NCBI RefSeq assembly: GCF_013266755.1
Contig: NZ_JABRWJ010000006.1
Coordinates: 372,001 to 436,000, forward strand
DNA length: 64,000 nt
Direction: 5' to 3'
DNA from: Pseudaquabacterium terrae
GTDB taxonomy: Bacteria; Pseudomonadota; Gammaproteobacteria; Burkholderiales; Burkholderiaceae_C
Of the stretch, positions 10,905 through 19,771 are shown one piece after another. The position numbers and the translations under genes were made by a program. Position 1 is the stretch's first letter, and each line of letters begins with the position of its first letter. The notes below the pieces were generated by a model that saw nothing but the letters and a program-made list of their open reading frames with translations, was not told the DNA's origin and did not search any database.

Positions 10905-10937
10905 CGAAGCGCCGGGCTGGGGTCCTGCGGCGCTTCG
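10905..10937. promoter_or_regulatory. 10-bp inverted repeat in the coxS leader / divergent promoter
   Basis: CGAAGCGCCG (10905-10914) is repeated exactly in inverted form as CGGCGCTTCG (10928-10937) with a 13-nt spacer. It lies 23-55 bp upstream of the coxS start, in the region shared with divergent xdhC. It may be an operator or, if transcribed, a leader hairpin just ahead of the ribosome site. No T-run follows, so it is not an intrinsic terminator. Confidence 0.45.
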
Positions 10938-11071
10938 ATCGGCTGATCCTAGGACGGCGCCTCGCCGGGCGCACCAATGGGTAAACCCTGAAGCGGCGCG
11001 GGACAGTGCGGCGCCCCAGAATCCGGCACTCACCGGGGCGACCTACCGGAGCCCCACCACGCACAGCCGCA

Positions 11072-12076
11072 ATGGACAACATCGACCTCAACATCTGGCG
11101 CCAGGTGGCGTTATGGAGCGCCGCCGGCCACCGCGTGGTGCTGGGCACGATCACGCGCACCTGGGGCTCCGCCCCACGGCCGCCGGGCTCCGCGGTGGCG
11201 ATCCGCGACGACGGGCTGGTCGCCGGCTCGGTCTCCGGCGGCTGCATCGAGGACGACCTGGTCGACAAGGCGCGTGAAGGCGTGCTGGCCGAAGGCGTGC
11301 CGAAGGTCGTGCGCTACGGCATCGATGCCGACGCCGCGCACCGCTTCGGCCTGCCCTGCGGGGGCTTGATCGAGCTGGTGCTGGAGCCGGTGCTGCCGCG
11401 CACGCGGGTCGACGAGCTGCTCGATCGCCTGGCGCGCGGCGAACGCGCGCGGCGCGTGCTGACGCTGGCCAGCGGCGAGGTCGAGCTGCAGCCGGCGACC
11501 GAGACCGACGAGCTCGAACTGACCGACACCACGCTGACCACCCATCACGGCCCGCATTGGCGGCTGATCCTGATCGGCGCCGGCCAGATGACGCAGTACC
11601 TGGCACAGATGGCCACCGCGCTCGGTTACCAGGTGATCGTCAACGACCCGCGCGAGGAGTACGCCGAGGGTTTCGAGGTGCCCGGCGCGACGCTGCTGCG
11701 CACGATGCCCGACGACACCGTCACCGCCCTGAAGCCCGACGGCCACACCGCCGTCATCGCGCTGACGCATGACCCGAAGCTCGACGACCTGGCGCTGATG
11801 GAGGCGCTGGCCAGCGACGCGTTCTACGTCGGCGCGATCGGCTCGCGCGTGAACCAGGCCAAGCGCAAGGAGCGGCTGGCCGAACACTTCGGCATGACGC
11901 CCGAGCAGCTGGCGCGGCTGCACGGGCCGGTGGGCCTGAAGAACGGCGCCCGCACGCCGCCGGAGATCGCGGTGAGCATCCTCGCTGAGCTGACCGCGGT
12001 GCGCTACGGCTACCGGATTCCGGAGCCGGTGGTGGTCAAGGGCGCGGCGGCGGTCGAGGCGGGTTGCGTCAGTTGA
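11072..12076 (+). CDS. XdhC/CoxI family molybdenum-cofactor maturation protein
   Basis: A 334-residue protein. The N-terminal XdhC/CoxI domain has GTITRTWGSAPRPPGS (residues 25-40) and VSGGCIEDDLVDKA, with the conserved Cys in the SGGC motif. The C-terminal Rossmann domain begins LILIGAGQMTQYLAQMA (near residue 166) and includes YVGAIGSRVNQAKRKERL. XdhC binds molybdenum cofactor and aids its sulfuration before insertion into xanthine-oxidase-family enzymes. It is divergent from coxS-L-M, its obvious client. The ATG at 11072 gives MDNIDLNIWRQV; no strong ribosome site is seen. Confidence 0.93.
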   Translation: MDNIDLNIWRQVALWSAAGHRVVLGTITRTWGSAPRPPGSAVAIRDDGLVAGSVSGGCIEDDLVDKAREGVLAEGVPKVVRYGIDADAAHRFGLPCGGLIELVLEPVLPRTRVDELLDRLARGERARRVLTLASGEVELQPATETDELELTDTTLTTHHGPHWRLILIGAGQMTQYLAQMATALGYQVIVNDPREEYAEGFEVPGATLLRTMPDDTVTALKPDGHTAVIALTHDPKLDDLALMEALASDAFYVGAIGSRVNQAKRKERLAEHFGMTPEQLARLHGPVGLKNGARTPPEIAVSILAELTAVRYGYRIPEPVVVKGAAAVEAGCVS

Positions 12077-12141
12077 GCGCAAATCCGCCGGTCAGGGCAT
12101 CCGGCGCGCTTCCCACCCACCGGCGAGCACCGAGAATCCGG

Positions 12142-12156
12142 CCCGGTTGAACCGGG
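12142..12156. repeat. short inverted repeat before lipoprotein gene
   Basis: CCCGGTT-G-AACCGGG is a perfect 7+7 bp dyad ending 10 bp before the ATG of the lipoprotein gene at 12167. It overlaps the leader and could be an operator, or a hairpin near the ribosome site. No function is shown. Confidence 0.3.
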
Positions 12157-12166
12157 GGACTCCAGG

Positions 12167-13465
12167 ATGAAGTGCATCGCGAGCGGCCTGCTGATGGCCG
12201 CGTGCTGCATGCTGGCCGCATGCGGCGGCGGGCAAGCGGAGGCGACGAGCGAGCGTCGCGTCACGGCGCAGGCGCTGCGCGCGGACGCTGCCGAAGCGCC
12301 GCCCCCGGTCTCGCCCGCAGAAGCCGCGCGCCAGTTGATGGACTTTGGCGAGACGGCGTATCCGGAGCTCTTTTCGTCGCACCCGGCGACGCAGGTCGCC
12401 GCGCCATTTGTCTTCCGTCACTACCCGCAGACCGGCACGTACCTCGGCGTGGCGCTGAACGAAGGTGCAGCGTTCATGGACAACGGTGTCTACGTCATGG
12501 GCGGCGCCTTCGGACCCGTTCCGCTTTTCGTCGGCAGGCTCGGCCAGTTCGTTGTCCCGCGGCCGTGGCGGCAGACCATCGATCTGCTGAACAACGCCGT
12601 CATCGCCGACCCCGTGCGCGCCGTCTATTACGCCAGCGTCCCCAGCAATACATTGGGCGAGGTCGGGCGCCTGGCGGTCATCGATTCGGCCACCGGGCAG
12701 TACACGCTTTCCGCCCCGATCGGGGTGGATCCCGGTGCCTTGGCGATGTCGCCTGACGGCGCATGGCTTTACCTCGCGCTTGGCGGCAGCCAGGAGCTGG
12801 TTCGCCTGTCACTGCCGGACATGGCCGTCTCCCGGCGCACGAAGTTGCCCGGGGCGGCGAGTTCGATCGCGGTGTCGCCGACCGAGAGCGGGGTGGTCGC
12901 TATGTCGATCGGTGGCATGGCCGTGCTTCTGCGCGACATGGTCGTCCAGCCGAAGCGGGCCTACGCCGGCGACCCGATCTCGTTCGACGCCACCGGCGCC
13001 TACGTCTTCGGCATCAACACCAACACCTCGGCGTGGCCTTTGCACCGCAACCAGGTCGCGAGCGATGGCCTGTTGCAAGCCGGAGAGGCCTCTGCGGCCA
13101 CGGGCGCCTACTGGCATGCCGTCGGTCACGCCGGCTCGCGAATCATCGCGCGCAACCGGCTCTGGAATGCCGCCGATCTGAGTCTCCATGGTGTTGTCGA
13201 GATGGCTGGCGAGTGTCTCGCCCGCAGCAGCGGCCGACTCATCTGCGTCAAGACGGATGATTGGTTCGATCAGCCCCGACGCATCGTGATCGTCGACGCG
13301 GAGACACTGGCGCTGCGGGATCAACTGGCACTGCCGAACGACGCGCGGGAGGGCCGCCCGGTGCTCGGGCCGGGCGCGGGACTCGCCTTTCGCACCGGCT
13401 TCTCGCATCCGACCTGGCCCACCGCGCCGCGCATCGTGCTGATGCGCGACGAGCTGCTGCGCTGA
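12167..13465 (+). CDS. lipoprotein with N-terminal PEAARQL-type domain and beta-propeller
   Basis: A 432-residue protein with lipoprotein signal and lipobox (MLAAC, Cys19), so a lipid-anchored envelope protein. Residues about 48-130 form a compact domain (AEAARQLMDFGETAYPELF, VFRHYPQTGTYLGVAL, GVYVMGG). The rest looks like a YVTN-type beta-propeller (IADPVRAVYYASV, LAMSPDGAWLYLAL). It is a paralogue of the convergent gene at 13484-15841: both share the N-terminal domain and repeat-specific phrases such as RLWNAADLSLHGVV. I know similar modules from Burkholderiales lipoproteins but no named function. Its 3' end lies 18 bp from that of the paralogue. Confidence 0.8.
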   Translation: MKCIASGLLMAACCMLAACGGGQAEATSERRVTAQALRADAAEAPPPVSPAEAARQLMDFGETAYPELFSSHPATQVAAPFVFRHYPQTGTYLGVALNEGAAFMDNGVYVMGGAFGPVPLFVGRLGQFVVPRPWRQTIDLLNNAVIADPVRAVYYASVPSNTLGEVGRLAVIDSATGQYTLSAPIGVDPGALAMSPDGAWLYLALGGSQELVRLSLPDMAVSRRTKLPGAASSIAVSPTESGVVAMSIGGMAVLLRDMVVQPKRAYAGDPISFDATGAYVFGINTNTSAWPLHRNQVASDGLLQAGEASAATGAYWHAVGHAGSRIIARNRLWNAADLSLHGVVEMAGECLARSSGRLICVKTDDWFDQPRRIVIVDAETLALRDQLALPNDAREGRPVLGPGAGLAFRTGFSHPTWPTAPRIVLMRDELLR

Positions 13466-13483
13466 TCTACCGGCGGGGGCGCC

Positions 13484-15841
13484 TCATCGCAAGGCGTCGT
13501 TGCGCAGCAGCACCAGGCCGGCGGCCGCCTCGGCGCGGGGACTGCTGAAGCCTTCGCGCAGCGCGACCGAGTTGCCGGGGCCGATCACCAGGCGAGCCGC
13601 GTCGGCGTCGAACGGCGCCGCAAGCTCGGCCTGCACCGCCAGCGAGGGCACTGCGACCGCCAGCAGTCGTGGGCTGGCCTGACCGCGCGTCAGGCACAGG
13701 AGCTTGCTGCCGTTGCGCGGCAGGCACTCCGCGTCCACGGCCAGCGTGCCCTGCAGGCTCAGGTCGGCGCGCTTCCACAACTTGTTGCGGGCAATCAGGT
13801 AGCTGCCGACGCTGTCGAAGGCGTGCCAGTGGTAGCCGGTCGCAGCGGAGCTGCGCGGGAAGCGCTCGACGAGGTCGTAGCCGACGAGCTCGATGCGACC
13901 CAGCGCGAAGCCCGAGCCTTGGTTCTCGAGGCCGTAGAGCCAGGCGCCATCGGCGCTGAACGCGAACTGGTCGTAGTCGTTGCCGCCGCTGGTGCGCGTC
14001 AGCAAGGCCATGTCCCCGATCAGCAGCAACCGCTCCGGCGCGTGCATGCCGACCTCGAGCCCGCGCAGCGAAACGGCCAGCAGCCCCGGCCAGGTGGGCG
14101 ACGCCGCCATGCTCTGGACCAGCAGCGGCGACAAGTGGAATGTGTCGCGCGGCAGGCGCAAGCGTGCGAGCTCCTTCATGCCGGGCAGCGCCAGGCGCAG
14201 CAGCTCGGCGCTGCCGTCGAGCGCGACGTACAGCGACTTGCCATCGGAGGCCAGCGCCAGCGCCCCGGGCTCCGAGCCGACGATCGCCGAGAAGCTGATC
14301 TTTCCCGTCGTGGCGTCGATGCTGGCGATGCGGTTGCCGTTGCCCGGCACGCTGCCCGGCACGCTGGCGTAGTACACGCCGCGCGCCGGATCGGCGATCA
14401 GCGCGGTGTTCGGCAGGGCCACGCGCAGCGTGCCGTCGGGTCCGGTGACGGCTGGGATGTCGATGATCGGCAGTGTCGCCGCGCCGACCTCGGCGCCCAG
14501 CATCTCGTCGCGCAGCAGCGTGATGCGCGTGGCCGACCGCGCGGCGGCCTCGGCGAAGCCGGATCGCCAGGCGACATGGCCGCCGGGGCCCAGCAGCATG
14601 CGGCCGCTGTCCGCATCCAGCGGCGCGGCGAGCTGGCCGCGGATGGTCAGCGTCGCTAGATCGACGCTGACCATGCGCGGTGCCGCCGCGTCGCCGTAGG
14701 CGTGGCACAGCAGGGTGCTCGCGTTGCGCGGCAGGCATTCGGCGTCGAAGCCGACGACGCCACGCAGCGACAGGTCGTGGGCGTTCCACAGCCGCCGGCG
14801 CGTGACGATCGTGTCGCCCGCGAGGCCGATCGTGTGCTCGAACATCCCGCTGCCCGTCGCCACCTCCGAATGCCGTGTCAGGCCGTCGGCCCCGACGTCG
14901 AAGCGCCCCAGCGTGTAGCCGCTGCTTCGCGTGTCGAGTCCGAAGAGTCGTTGCCCGTCGGGTGCGAAGATCAACTGGTTGCCGTCCTCGGGGTAGGCGC
15001 GGCGCGCCTGGATCACCATCTCGCGCACCAGGACGACGCCACCGGCCGACGTTTGCGGGCTGCGCAGCGAGACGGCGATCACACCCGCGGCGGCCGGCGA
15101 TGCCGCGATCCGGTCGGCGAGCATCTGCGCGCTGTCGGCGAAGTACGGGTCGGACTTCGGCAGCCGCACGCGGGCGAGCTCCTGCAACCCGGGCAGTGCC
15201 AGGCGCAGCACGTCGCCGCTGCCGTCCAGCCCGACGTACAGCGAGCGGCCGTCGGCGGCCAGTGCCAGCGCGCCGGGCTCCTGCCCCACGACGGCCGAGT
15301 AGCTGATGCTGCCCGACTCGGCGTCGATCGTCGCGATGCGGTTTCCGTGGCCGCTGACGCTCGCCGCAACGCTGGCGTAGTAGACGCCGCGCGCCGGATC
15401 CGCGATCAATGCGTTGTGCACGAGGTCCAGCGTGCGCAGCTGGCGTTTCGGCGCGACGAAGCTGCTCGCCAGGCCCATGAACTGCGGCTGGGCGCCCGGC
15501 GCGCTGCTCAGCAGGTAGACGCCGCCGGCGCGATAGCCCGCCTCGTCGTGCAGCGCGACACCCAGGTACAGCCCGGTCTCGGGGTAGTGGCGAAACGCGA
15601 ACGGCGAGAACCACTGCATCGGCGCTTGGCCGGGAAAGGCGTCCGGGTAACGGGTCTGCGCGAAGTCCAGCAACTGGCGCGCCGCTTCGGCGGTCGACAC
15701 CATCGGCAGCGACGGGGCGGTGGCGGCAAGCGCGCGCTGCGCGGCCCTGGGCTGCCGGGTCGGTGCATCGTCACCGCCTCCGCAGGCGGTCAGCAGCAAG
15801 CACGTGGAAAGAACCCAGGAGGACAGCCAGCGCATCGTCAT
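13484..15841 (-). CDS. large lipoprotein with internally duplicated beta-propeller
   Basis: A 785-residue protein with signal and lipobox (LLLTAC, then GGGDD), so lipid-anchored. The N-terminal domain (residues about 48-130; AEAARQLLDFAQTRYPDAF, AFRHYPETGLYLGVAL) matches the convergent paralogue. Two propeller blocks follow: residues about 138-455 (NALIADPARGVYYASVAAS, RLWNAHDLSLRGVV, AECLPRNASTLLC) and about 475-785 (NTALIADPARGVYYASVPG, KLWKRADLSLQGTL, AECLPRNGSKLLC). The blocks align end to end, showing an in-gene duplication. ATG 15841 (MTMRWL) is chosen; ATG 15835 and GTG 15847 are alternatives. Function unknown. Confidence 0.8.
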   Translation of the reverse strand: MTMRWLSSWVLSTCLLLTACGGGDDAPTRQPRAAQRALAATAPSLPMVSTAEAARQLLDFAQTRYPDAFPGQAPMQWFSPFAFRHYPETGLYLGVALHDEAGYRAGGVYLLSSAPGAQPQFMGLASSFVAPKRQLRTLDLVHNALIADPARGVYYASVAASVSGHGNRIATIDAESGSISYSAVVGQEPGALALAADGRSLYVGLDGSGDVLRLALPGLQELARVRLPKSDPYFADSAQMLADRIAASPAAAGVIAVSLRSPQTSAGGVVLVREMVIQARRAYPEDGNQLIFAPDGQRLFGLDTRSSGYTLGRFDVGADGLTRHSEVATGSGMFEHTIGLAGDTIVTRRRLWNAHDLSLRGVVGFDAECLPRNASTLLCHAYGDAAAPRMVSVDLATLTIRGQLAAPLDADSGRMLLGPGGHVAWRSGFAEAAARSATRITLLRDEMLGAEVGAATLPIIDIPAVTGPDGTLRVALPNTALIADPARGVYYASVPGSVPGNGNRIASIDATTGKISFSAIVGSEPGALALASDGKSLYVALDGSAELLRLALPGMKELARLRLPRDTFHLSPLLVQSMAASPTWPGLLAVSLRGLEVGMHAPERLLLIGDMALLTRTSGGNDYDQFAFSADGAWLYGLENQGSGFALGRIELVGYDLVERFPRSSAATGYHWHAFDSVGSYLIARNKLWKRADLSLQGTLAVDAECLPRNGSKLLCLTRGQASPRLLAVAVPSLAVQAELAAPFDADAARLVIGPGNSVALREGFSSPRAEAAAGLVLLRNDALR

Positions 15842-16042
15842 CGTCACCGCTCGATTGCAAGCACGCTGTCGCGCGCCAAAAAAGCGGCGATTGTCGATGC
15901 GCGGCGGGTCACGCGCCCGTGCGCGCGCCCCCGCACCCGAGGGGCCGGGCGCAGGGCGGCGCAGCCCAGCGGGACGGAGGCGTCCGGATCGGTGATCGAC
16001 ATGCGCCTGTGCCGCTCGGCCTTCTGGGGTACAAGCACCGGC

Positions 16043-16390
16043 ATGTCCGACGACTACCAGATCCCGATCCCGCCGTCCTTCCACGCGCTGCACAGCGACC
16101 CGCGCGGCCGCCTGACGCTGCCGCTGGCCGAGTTCCGCACGCGCTACGAGCTGTGCGAGGACATGGCGCAACAGCTCGTCGAGCGGGCGCAGGCGGCGCA
16201 CCACGACATCGGCCTGGCCGAGGACGAGGTGCTCGCGCGCTGCCACGCGGGCGTCGGCGAGCCCGAGGTCGGCTTGTCGGCCGACGAAGCGGCCTGGGTC
16301 ACGCTGCGCCTGGCGGAGCTGCTCGGCTGGCCGTTTCCGGACTGGCTGCCGCCGCCCACCGCTGCCGGGCGGCCATCGCCACCGCGATGA
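16043..16390 (+). CDS. small conserved protein, Burkholderiales type
   Basis: A 115-residue acidic soluble protein beginning MSDDYQIPIPPSFHALHSD, with RYELCEDMAQQLVERAQ and HHDIGLAEDEVLARCHAGVG. I associate this pattern with a short Burkholderiales family often labelled as an ATPase with chaperone activity, but no nucleotide-binding motif is present and I would not assign that function. There is no signal peptide or membrane segment. The last 92 bp overlap the 3' end of the convergent YeeE-type gene; the overlapped tail (PTAAGRPSPPR) is low complexity and probably dispensable. No clear operon partner. Confidence 0.62.
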   Translation: MSDDYQIPIPPSFHALHSDPRGRLTLPLAEFRTRYELCEDMAQQLVERAQAAHHDIGLAEDEVLARCHAGVGEPEVGLSADEAAWVTLRLAELLGWPFPDWLPPPTAAGRPSPPR

Positions 16391-17312
16391 CCAGCACCAT
16401 CATCGCGAACGCCGCCCACGCATAGGGCCAGCCGAGCGGCATGCCGGCCAGGATCAGCCCGTCGTTGCCGCCGGGAATCAGCAGGCTGCCCCAGCCCATC
16501 AACAGGCCGCCGGCGACGCAGCGCGCCCAGTCCCGTGCCGGCGGCCAGCCGCGGCGCCAGCGGCCGGCACCACCGGCCAGCGCCCCCGCGAGTAGGCAAG
16601 CGAACAGGCCGACCCGGGCCGGCACGCTGTGCGCCATGCCGTGCGCCAGCTCGGCCAGCAGGTCGGTGTAGGCCCAAGGTCCGGCCAGCAGCAGCAGCGC
16701 CAGGAAGCTCAGGCCGATCACCGTCGTCGCGGCCCGCGGCGTCCAGGCGCCACCCAGGCGCTGGCGCGCAGGCGCTGCCGCGCGCTGGTGTGCGTGGCGC
16801 AGCGCTGCGACCACGCGCCACAGCGCCCACGCGCCGGCGAGCGCGAGCAGCCCCGAGGCCGGCGCAGCGAGCGCCGGCGGCGTCTCGGCCAGCGGCGCCG
16901 GCGCCATCGCCGCGAACAGCGGCTCGACGCTCAGGCAACCGGCGAAGAAGCCGAGCGGCGTCGCCAGGTACGCCCATTCGCCGTTGCCGAAGCGCGCGAT
17001 CGCGCCGAACACGCAGGCCCGGTTGACGAAGGCGCCCAGGCCGAGCAGCGCCGCACCGGCGAAGGTCCAGCCCGACAGCGGGTAGCCGGCGGGCAGCCGC
17101 GGCAGTACGCCGAACGCACGGGCGATCAGCAACCCGGCGCCGACCCACAGCGCCGCCTCGGCCAGCGCCGCCAGCCGCGTCGCGCGGCGCTCGCGCAGCC
17201 ATTCGTCGACAGCCGCCACGGTGCAGGTCGCGCCGCGCTGGATCGCCAGCCCCATCAGCGCCGCGCAGGCGGCTGCCGCGGCGCCCGCCGCGATGGCCGG
17301 GGCGTCCATCAT
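16299..17312 (-). CDS. YeeE/YedE-type (sulfur-compound transport) membrane protein
   Basis: A 337-residue integral membrane protein with about nine hydrophobic helices. Two Cys motifs typical of the YeeE/YedE family are present: IQRGATCTVAAVDEW (residues 24-38) and NRACVFGAIARFGNGEWAYL (near residue 96). Members import thiosulfate or related sulfur compounds. It is the last gene of a minus-strand group, and its ATG overlaps the patatin stop by 4 nt (ATGA), implying translational coupling. The C-terminal Ala-rich tail overlaps the convergent small gene. Substrate is inferred from family only. Confidence 0.82.
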   Translation of the reverse strand: MMDAPAIAAGAAAAACAALMGLAIQRGATCTVAAVDEWLRERRATRLAALAEAALWVGAGLLIARAFGVLPRLPAGYPLSGWTFAGAALLGLGAFVNRACVFGAIARFGNGEWAYLATPLGFFAGCLSVEPLFAAMAPAPLAETPPALAAPASGLLALAGAWALWRVVAALRHAHQRAAAPARQRLGGAWTPRAATTVIGLSFLALLLLAGPWAYTDLLAELAHGMAHSVPARVGLFACLLAGALAGGAGRWRRGWPPARDWARCVAGGLLMGWGSLLIPGGNDGLILAGMPLGWPYAWAAFAMMVLVIAVAMAARQRWAAAASPETASRAAPPGAA

Positions 17313-18457
17313 TCGTGGACGATCACGCCCTCGATCGGATCCACCGGCGCCTGCCAGGGCGCGCGCTCGATCATCCGCCGCGCATCGGCGAAACCGGCCT
17401 CGCGGCGCGCGCGCACGCCGGCGGCGCTGAAGTCGATGTCCTTGGTGTGGTCCTCGCCCTCCAGTCGCGGCGCGACCAGGTGCGCCACGTGCATCGTCGT
17501 GCCGCAGCCCCAGCTCGCCAGCTCCTTGACCGCCGTGTCGGCCTGCCGGGACGCCGGCAGCTGCTTGACCAGCTCGCGGATCACGTGGCGCAGCCGGTGG
17601 ATCTGCTGCTGGCGGGCGATGTGGCTGTCGGCGCGGCTGGCGTACTGGATGTCCTTGTGCCGGCCCATCACCTGCCAGATCGATTCCGGCTCCGGGCCGG
17701 TCTGGTGCCACACGTTGACCGCGAAGATCAGCGAGTCGCGGCGCGGCTTGTCGTCGAGCACCGCTTCGATCGGCGTGTTCGAGTAGATGCCGCCGTCCCA
17801 GTACGGCTGGCCATCGATGCGCACCGCCGGAAAAGCCGGCGGCAGCGCGCCGGAGGCCATCACGTGCTCCAGCCCGAGCGGCTCGTCGCGGCTGTCGAAG
17901 TAGCGCATCCTGCCGCTGCAGGCATTGACCGCGCCGACGGTCAGCCGCGTCTTGCAGGCCCGCACGTAGTCGAAGTCGACCAGCTCGGCGAGCGTGCGGC
18001 GCAGCGGCTCGGTGCTGTAGTAGGCGGCGTGCTCGACGCCCAGCGCCGCCTGTGCGCCGCGCAGCGCAGCGCCGTTGGGCTCGAAGAAGGCCGGGATGCC
18101 GCGCATCACCGTCGTCATGTTGGCCAGCAGGTTACCCATGCCGAGCCAGTCGAACGGCCCGGCGAGCAGCGACTGCCGTTCGACGTGGTTCCAGAACAGC
18201 CGCAGCTTGGAGACCCGCTCGGCCGGCGGATTGCCGGTGATCAGCGCGGCGTTGATCGCGCCGATCGACGTGCCGATGACCCAGTCCGGCTCGATGCCGG
18301 CCTCGTGCATCGCCTCGTAGACGCCGACCTGGTAGGCGCCGAGCGCGCCGCCGCCCTGCAGCACCAGCACGACCTGGCCGGGCGGCGTGTTCGGCACGCC
18401 GGCCGGGCGCCAGCCCGCCGCCGCTTTGGTGGTGAGCGGTTGCGGGCTGGTTTTCAC
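17309..18457 (-). CDS. patatin-like phospholipase (DUF3734 type)
   Basis: A 382-residue serine lipase-like enzyme. The oxyanion loop is GGGALGAYQVG (near residue 36), the nucleophile elbow GTSIGA (Ser near residue 65) and the catalytic Asp DGGIYSN (near residue 220), so the Ser-Asp dyad is complete. The C-terminal extension (HTKDIDFSAAGVRARREAGF) is the DUF3734 region. The GTG start at 18457 overlaps the cupin stop (GTGA). Neighbouring 3-hydroxybutyrate dehydrogenase suggests a link to polyhydroxybutyrate granules or lipid turnover, but this is inference; phospholipase activity is the family default. Confidence 0.9.
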   Translation of the reverse strand: MKTSPQPLTTKAAAGWRPAGVPNTPPGQVVLVLQGGGALGAYQVGVYEAMHEAGIEPDWVIGTSIGAINAALITGNPPAERVSKLRLFWNHVERQSLLAGPFDWLGMGNLLANMTTVMRGIPAFFEPNGAALRGAQAALGVEHAAYYSTEPLRRTLAELVDFDYVRACKTRLTVGAVNACSGRMRYFDSRDEPLGLEHVMASGALPPAFPAVRIDGQPYWDGGIYSNTPIEAVLDDKPRRDSLIFAVNVWHQTGPEPESIWQVMGRHKDIQYASRADSHIARQQQIHRLRHVIRELVKQLPASRQADTAVKELASWGCGTTMHVAHLVAPRLEGEDHTKDIDFSAAGVRARREAGFADARRMIERAPWQAPVDPIEGVIVHE

Positions 18458-18930
18458 ATCTGCTCCATCATCGTGTCGGGCTTCTTGTCGTTGACGATGT
18501 CGGCGATCGTCAGGTGCACCGGCTGGCTGCCCGAGTTTTTCCACCAATGCTGCGTGCCGAGCGCTTCGCGCGCGATGTCCCCGGCCCGGTGCAGGATCGG
18601 CACCGCGCATTTGCTCGAATGTTCGTGGATTTCGCCGGCCGTGACCATGATCAGCGCCGGACGATCGGCATGGCTGTGCAGCGGCACGACGCCGCCGGGC
18701 TGGATCACCATGTGGCGCATGCGCAGCCGGCGCTGGTTCAGCTTGACGTTCTCCCTGGCGAGGTCGATCGACGCCAGCTCGGTATCGGTGACGCCCATCG
18801 GTGCGGTGGCGGCACCGTTCAGCGGGTTGGGCGCTAGCTTGTCGGCCGGGCATTCGCCGGCCGACGCGCCGGACAGCAGCGCGCTGAAGAGCATGGCGCC
18901 GGTGGCGCAGCGCAAGAGGTGATGAGACAT
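18454..18930 (-). CDS. secreted cupin-domain protein
   Basis: A 158-residue protein with a signal peptide (MSHHLLRCATGAMLFSALLS, cut near ASAGEC) and a cupin core: PGGVVPLHSHADRPALIMV (residues 78-96) with His86 and His88, then GDIAREALGTQHWWKN with a third His. A small-molecule-binding or metal enzyme role in the periplasm is plausible; no substrate can be named. GGGAG lies before the ATG at 18930. It follows 3-hydroxybutyrate dehydrogenase by 46 bp and overlaps the patatin gene by 4 nt. Confidence 0.82.
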   Translation of the reverse strand: MSHHLLRCATGAMLFSALLSGASAGECPADKLAPNPLNGAATAPMGVTDTELASIDLARENVKLNQRRLRMRHMVIQPGGVVPLHSHADRPALIMVTAGEIHEHSSKCAVPILHRAGDIAREALGTQHWWKNSGSQPVHLTIADIVNDKKPDTMMEQM

Positions 18931-18976
18931 GGCAACTCCCTGGTGAGTGGGTGGGTGGGGGGATGGGGGGGTGGGA

Positions 18977-19759
18977 TCACTGGGCCGTCCAGCCGCCTTC
19001 GATCGGCAGGATGGCGCCGGTGATCGATGCGGCATCGTCGGAGCACAGGAACGCGGTCAACGCGGCCACTTGCTCGACGGTGACGAACCTCTTCGTCGGC
19101 TGCGCGGCCAGCAGCACGTCGCGGATGACTTCCTGCTGCGTGATGCCGCGTGCCTTCGCGGTGTCGGGGATCTGCTGTTCGACCAGCGGCGTCAGCACGT
19201 AGCCGGGGCAGACGGCGTTGACGGTGATGCCGGCCTCGGCCACCTCCAGCGCCACGGTCTTCGTGAAGCCGGCGACGCCGTGCTTGGCCGTCACGTAGGC
19301 CGACTTGTACTTGCTGGCCACGAGCGCATGCGCCGAGGCGACGTTGACGATGCGGCCGAAGCCCCGGTGCTTCATCGCCGGCAGCGCCAGCCGCACCGTG
19401 TGGAAGGTCGCCGACAGGTTGATGGCCAGGATCGCGTACCACTTGTCGACCGGGAACTCGTCGACCGGCGCCACGTGCTGGATGCCGGCGTTGTTGACCA
19501 GCAGGTCGATGCAGCCGAACTCGGCGAGCGCCTTGCCCATCATGTCTTCGACGGCTTCGGGCCGGCTCATGTCGGCGCCGTCGTGGCGCACCTGCACGCC
19601 GTGAGTTTCCGCGAGCTCGGCGCGTAGCCGCTCGATCGCCGCGGACTCGCCGAAGCCGTTGAGCACGACGTTGGCGCCCTGCGCGGCCAGCGTACGGGCG
19701 ATGCCCAGGCCGATACCCGAGGTAGAGCCGGTGACCAGTGCGGTCTTGCCGATGAACAT
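18977..19759 (-). CDS. bdhA: 3-hydroxybutyrate dehydrogenase
   Basis: A 260-residue short-chain dehydrogenase with the NAD site TGSTSGIGLGIA (residues 10-21), NNAGIQHVAPV (residues 91-101) and the catalytic YVTAK motif near residue 157. The NAGIQHV and AYVTAKHG phrases and the C-terminal IEGGWTAQ match bacterial D-3-hydroxybutyrate dehydrogenases, which oxidise 3-hydroxybutyrate to acetoacetate with NAD in polyhydroxybutyrate breakdown. AGGAG lies before the ATG at 19759. It is 12 bp after the NDH-2-like gene, so reoxidation of the NADH formed is an attractive link. Confidence 0.93.
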   Translation of the reverse strand: MFIGKTALVTGSTSGIGLGIARTLAAQGANVVLNGFGESAAIERLRAELAETHGVQVRHDGADMSRPEAVEDMMGKALAEFGCIDLLVNNAGIQHVAPVDEFPVDKWYAILAINLSATFHTVRLALPAMKHRGFGRIVNVASAHALVASKYKSAYVTAKHGVAGFTKTVALEVAEAGITVNAVCPGYVLTPLVEQQIPDTAKARGITQQEVIRDVLLAAQPTKRFVTVEQVAALTAFLCSDDAASITGAILPIEGGWTAQ

Positions 19760-19771
19760 GGTGAAGGACTC

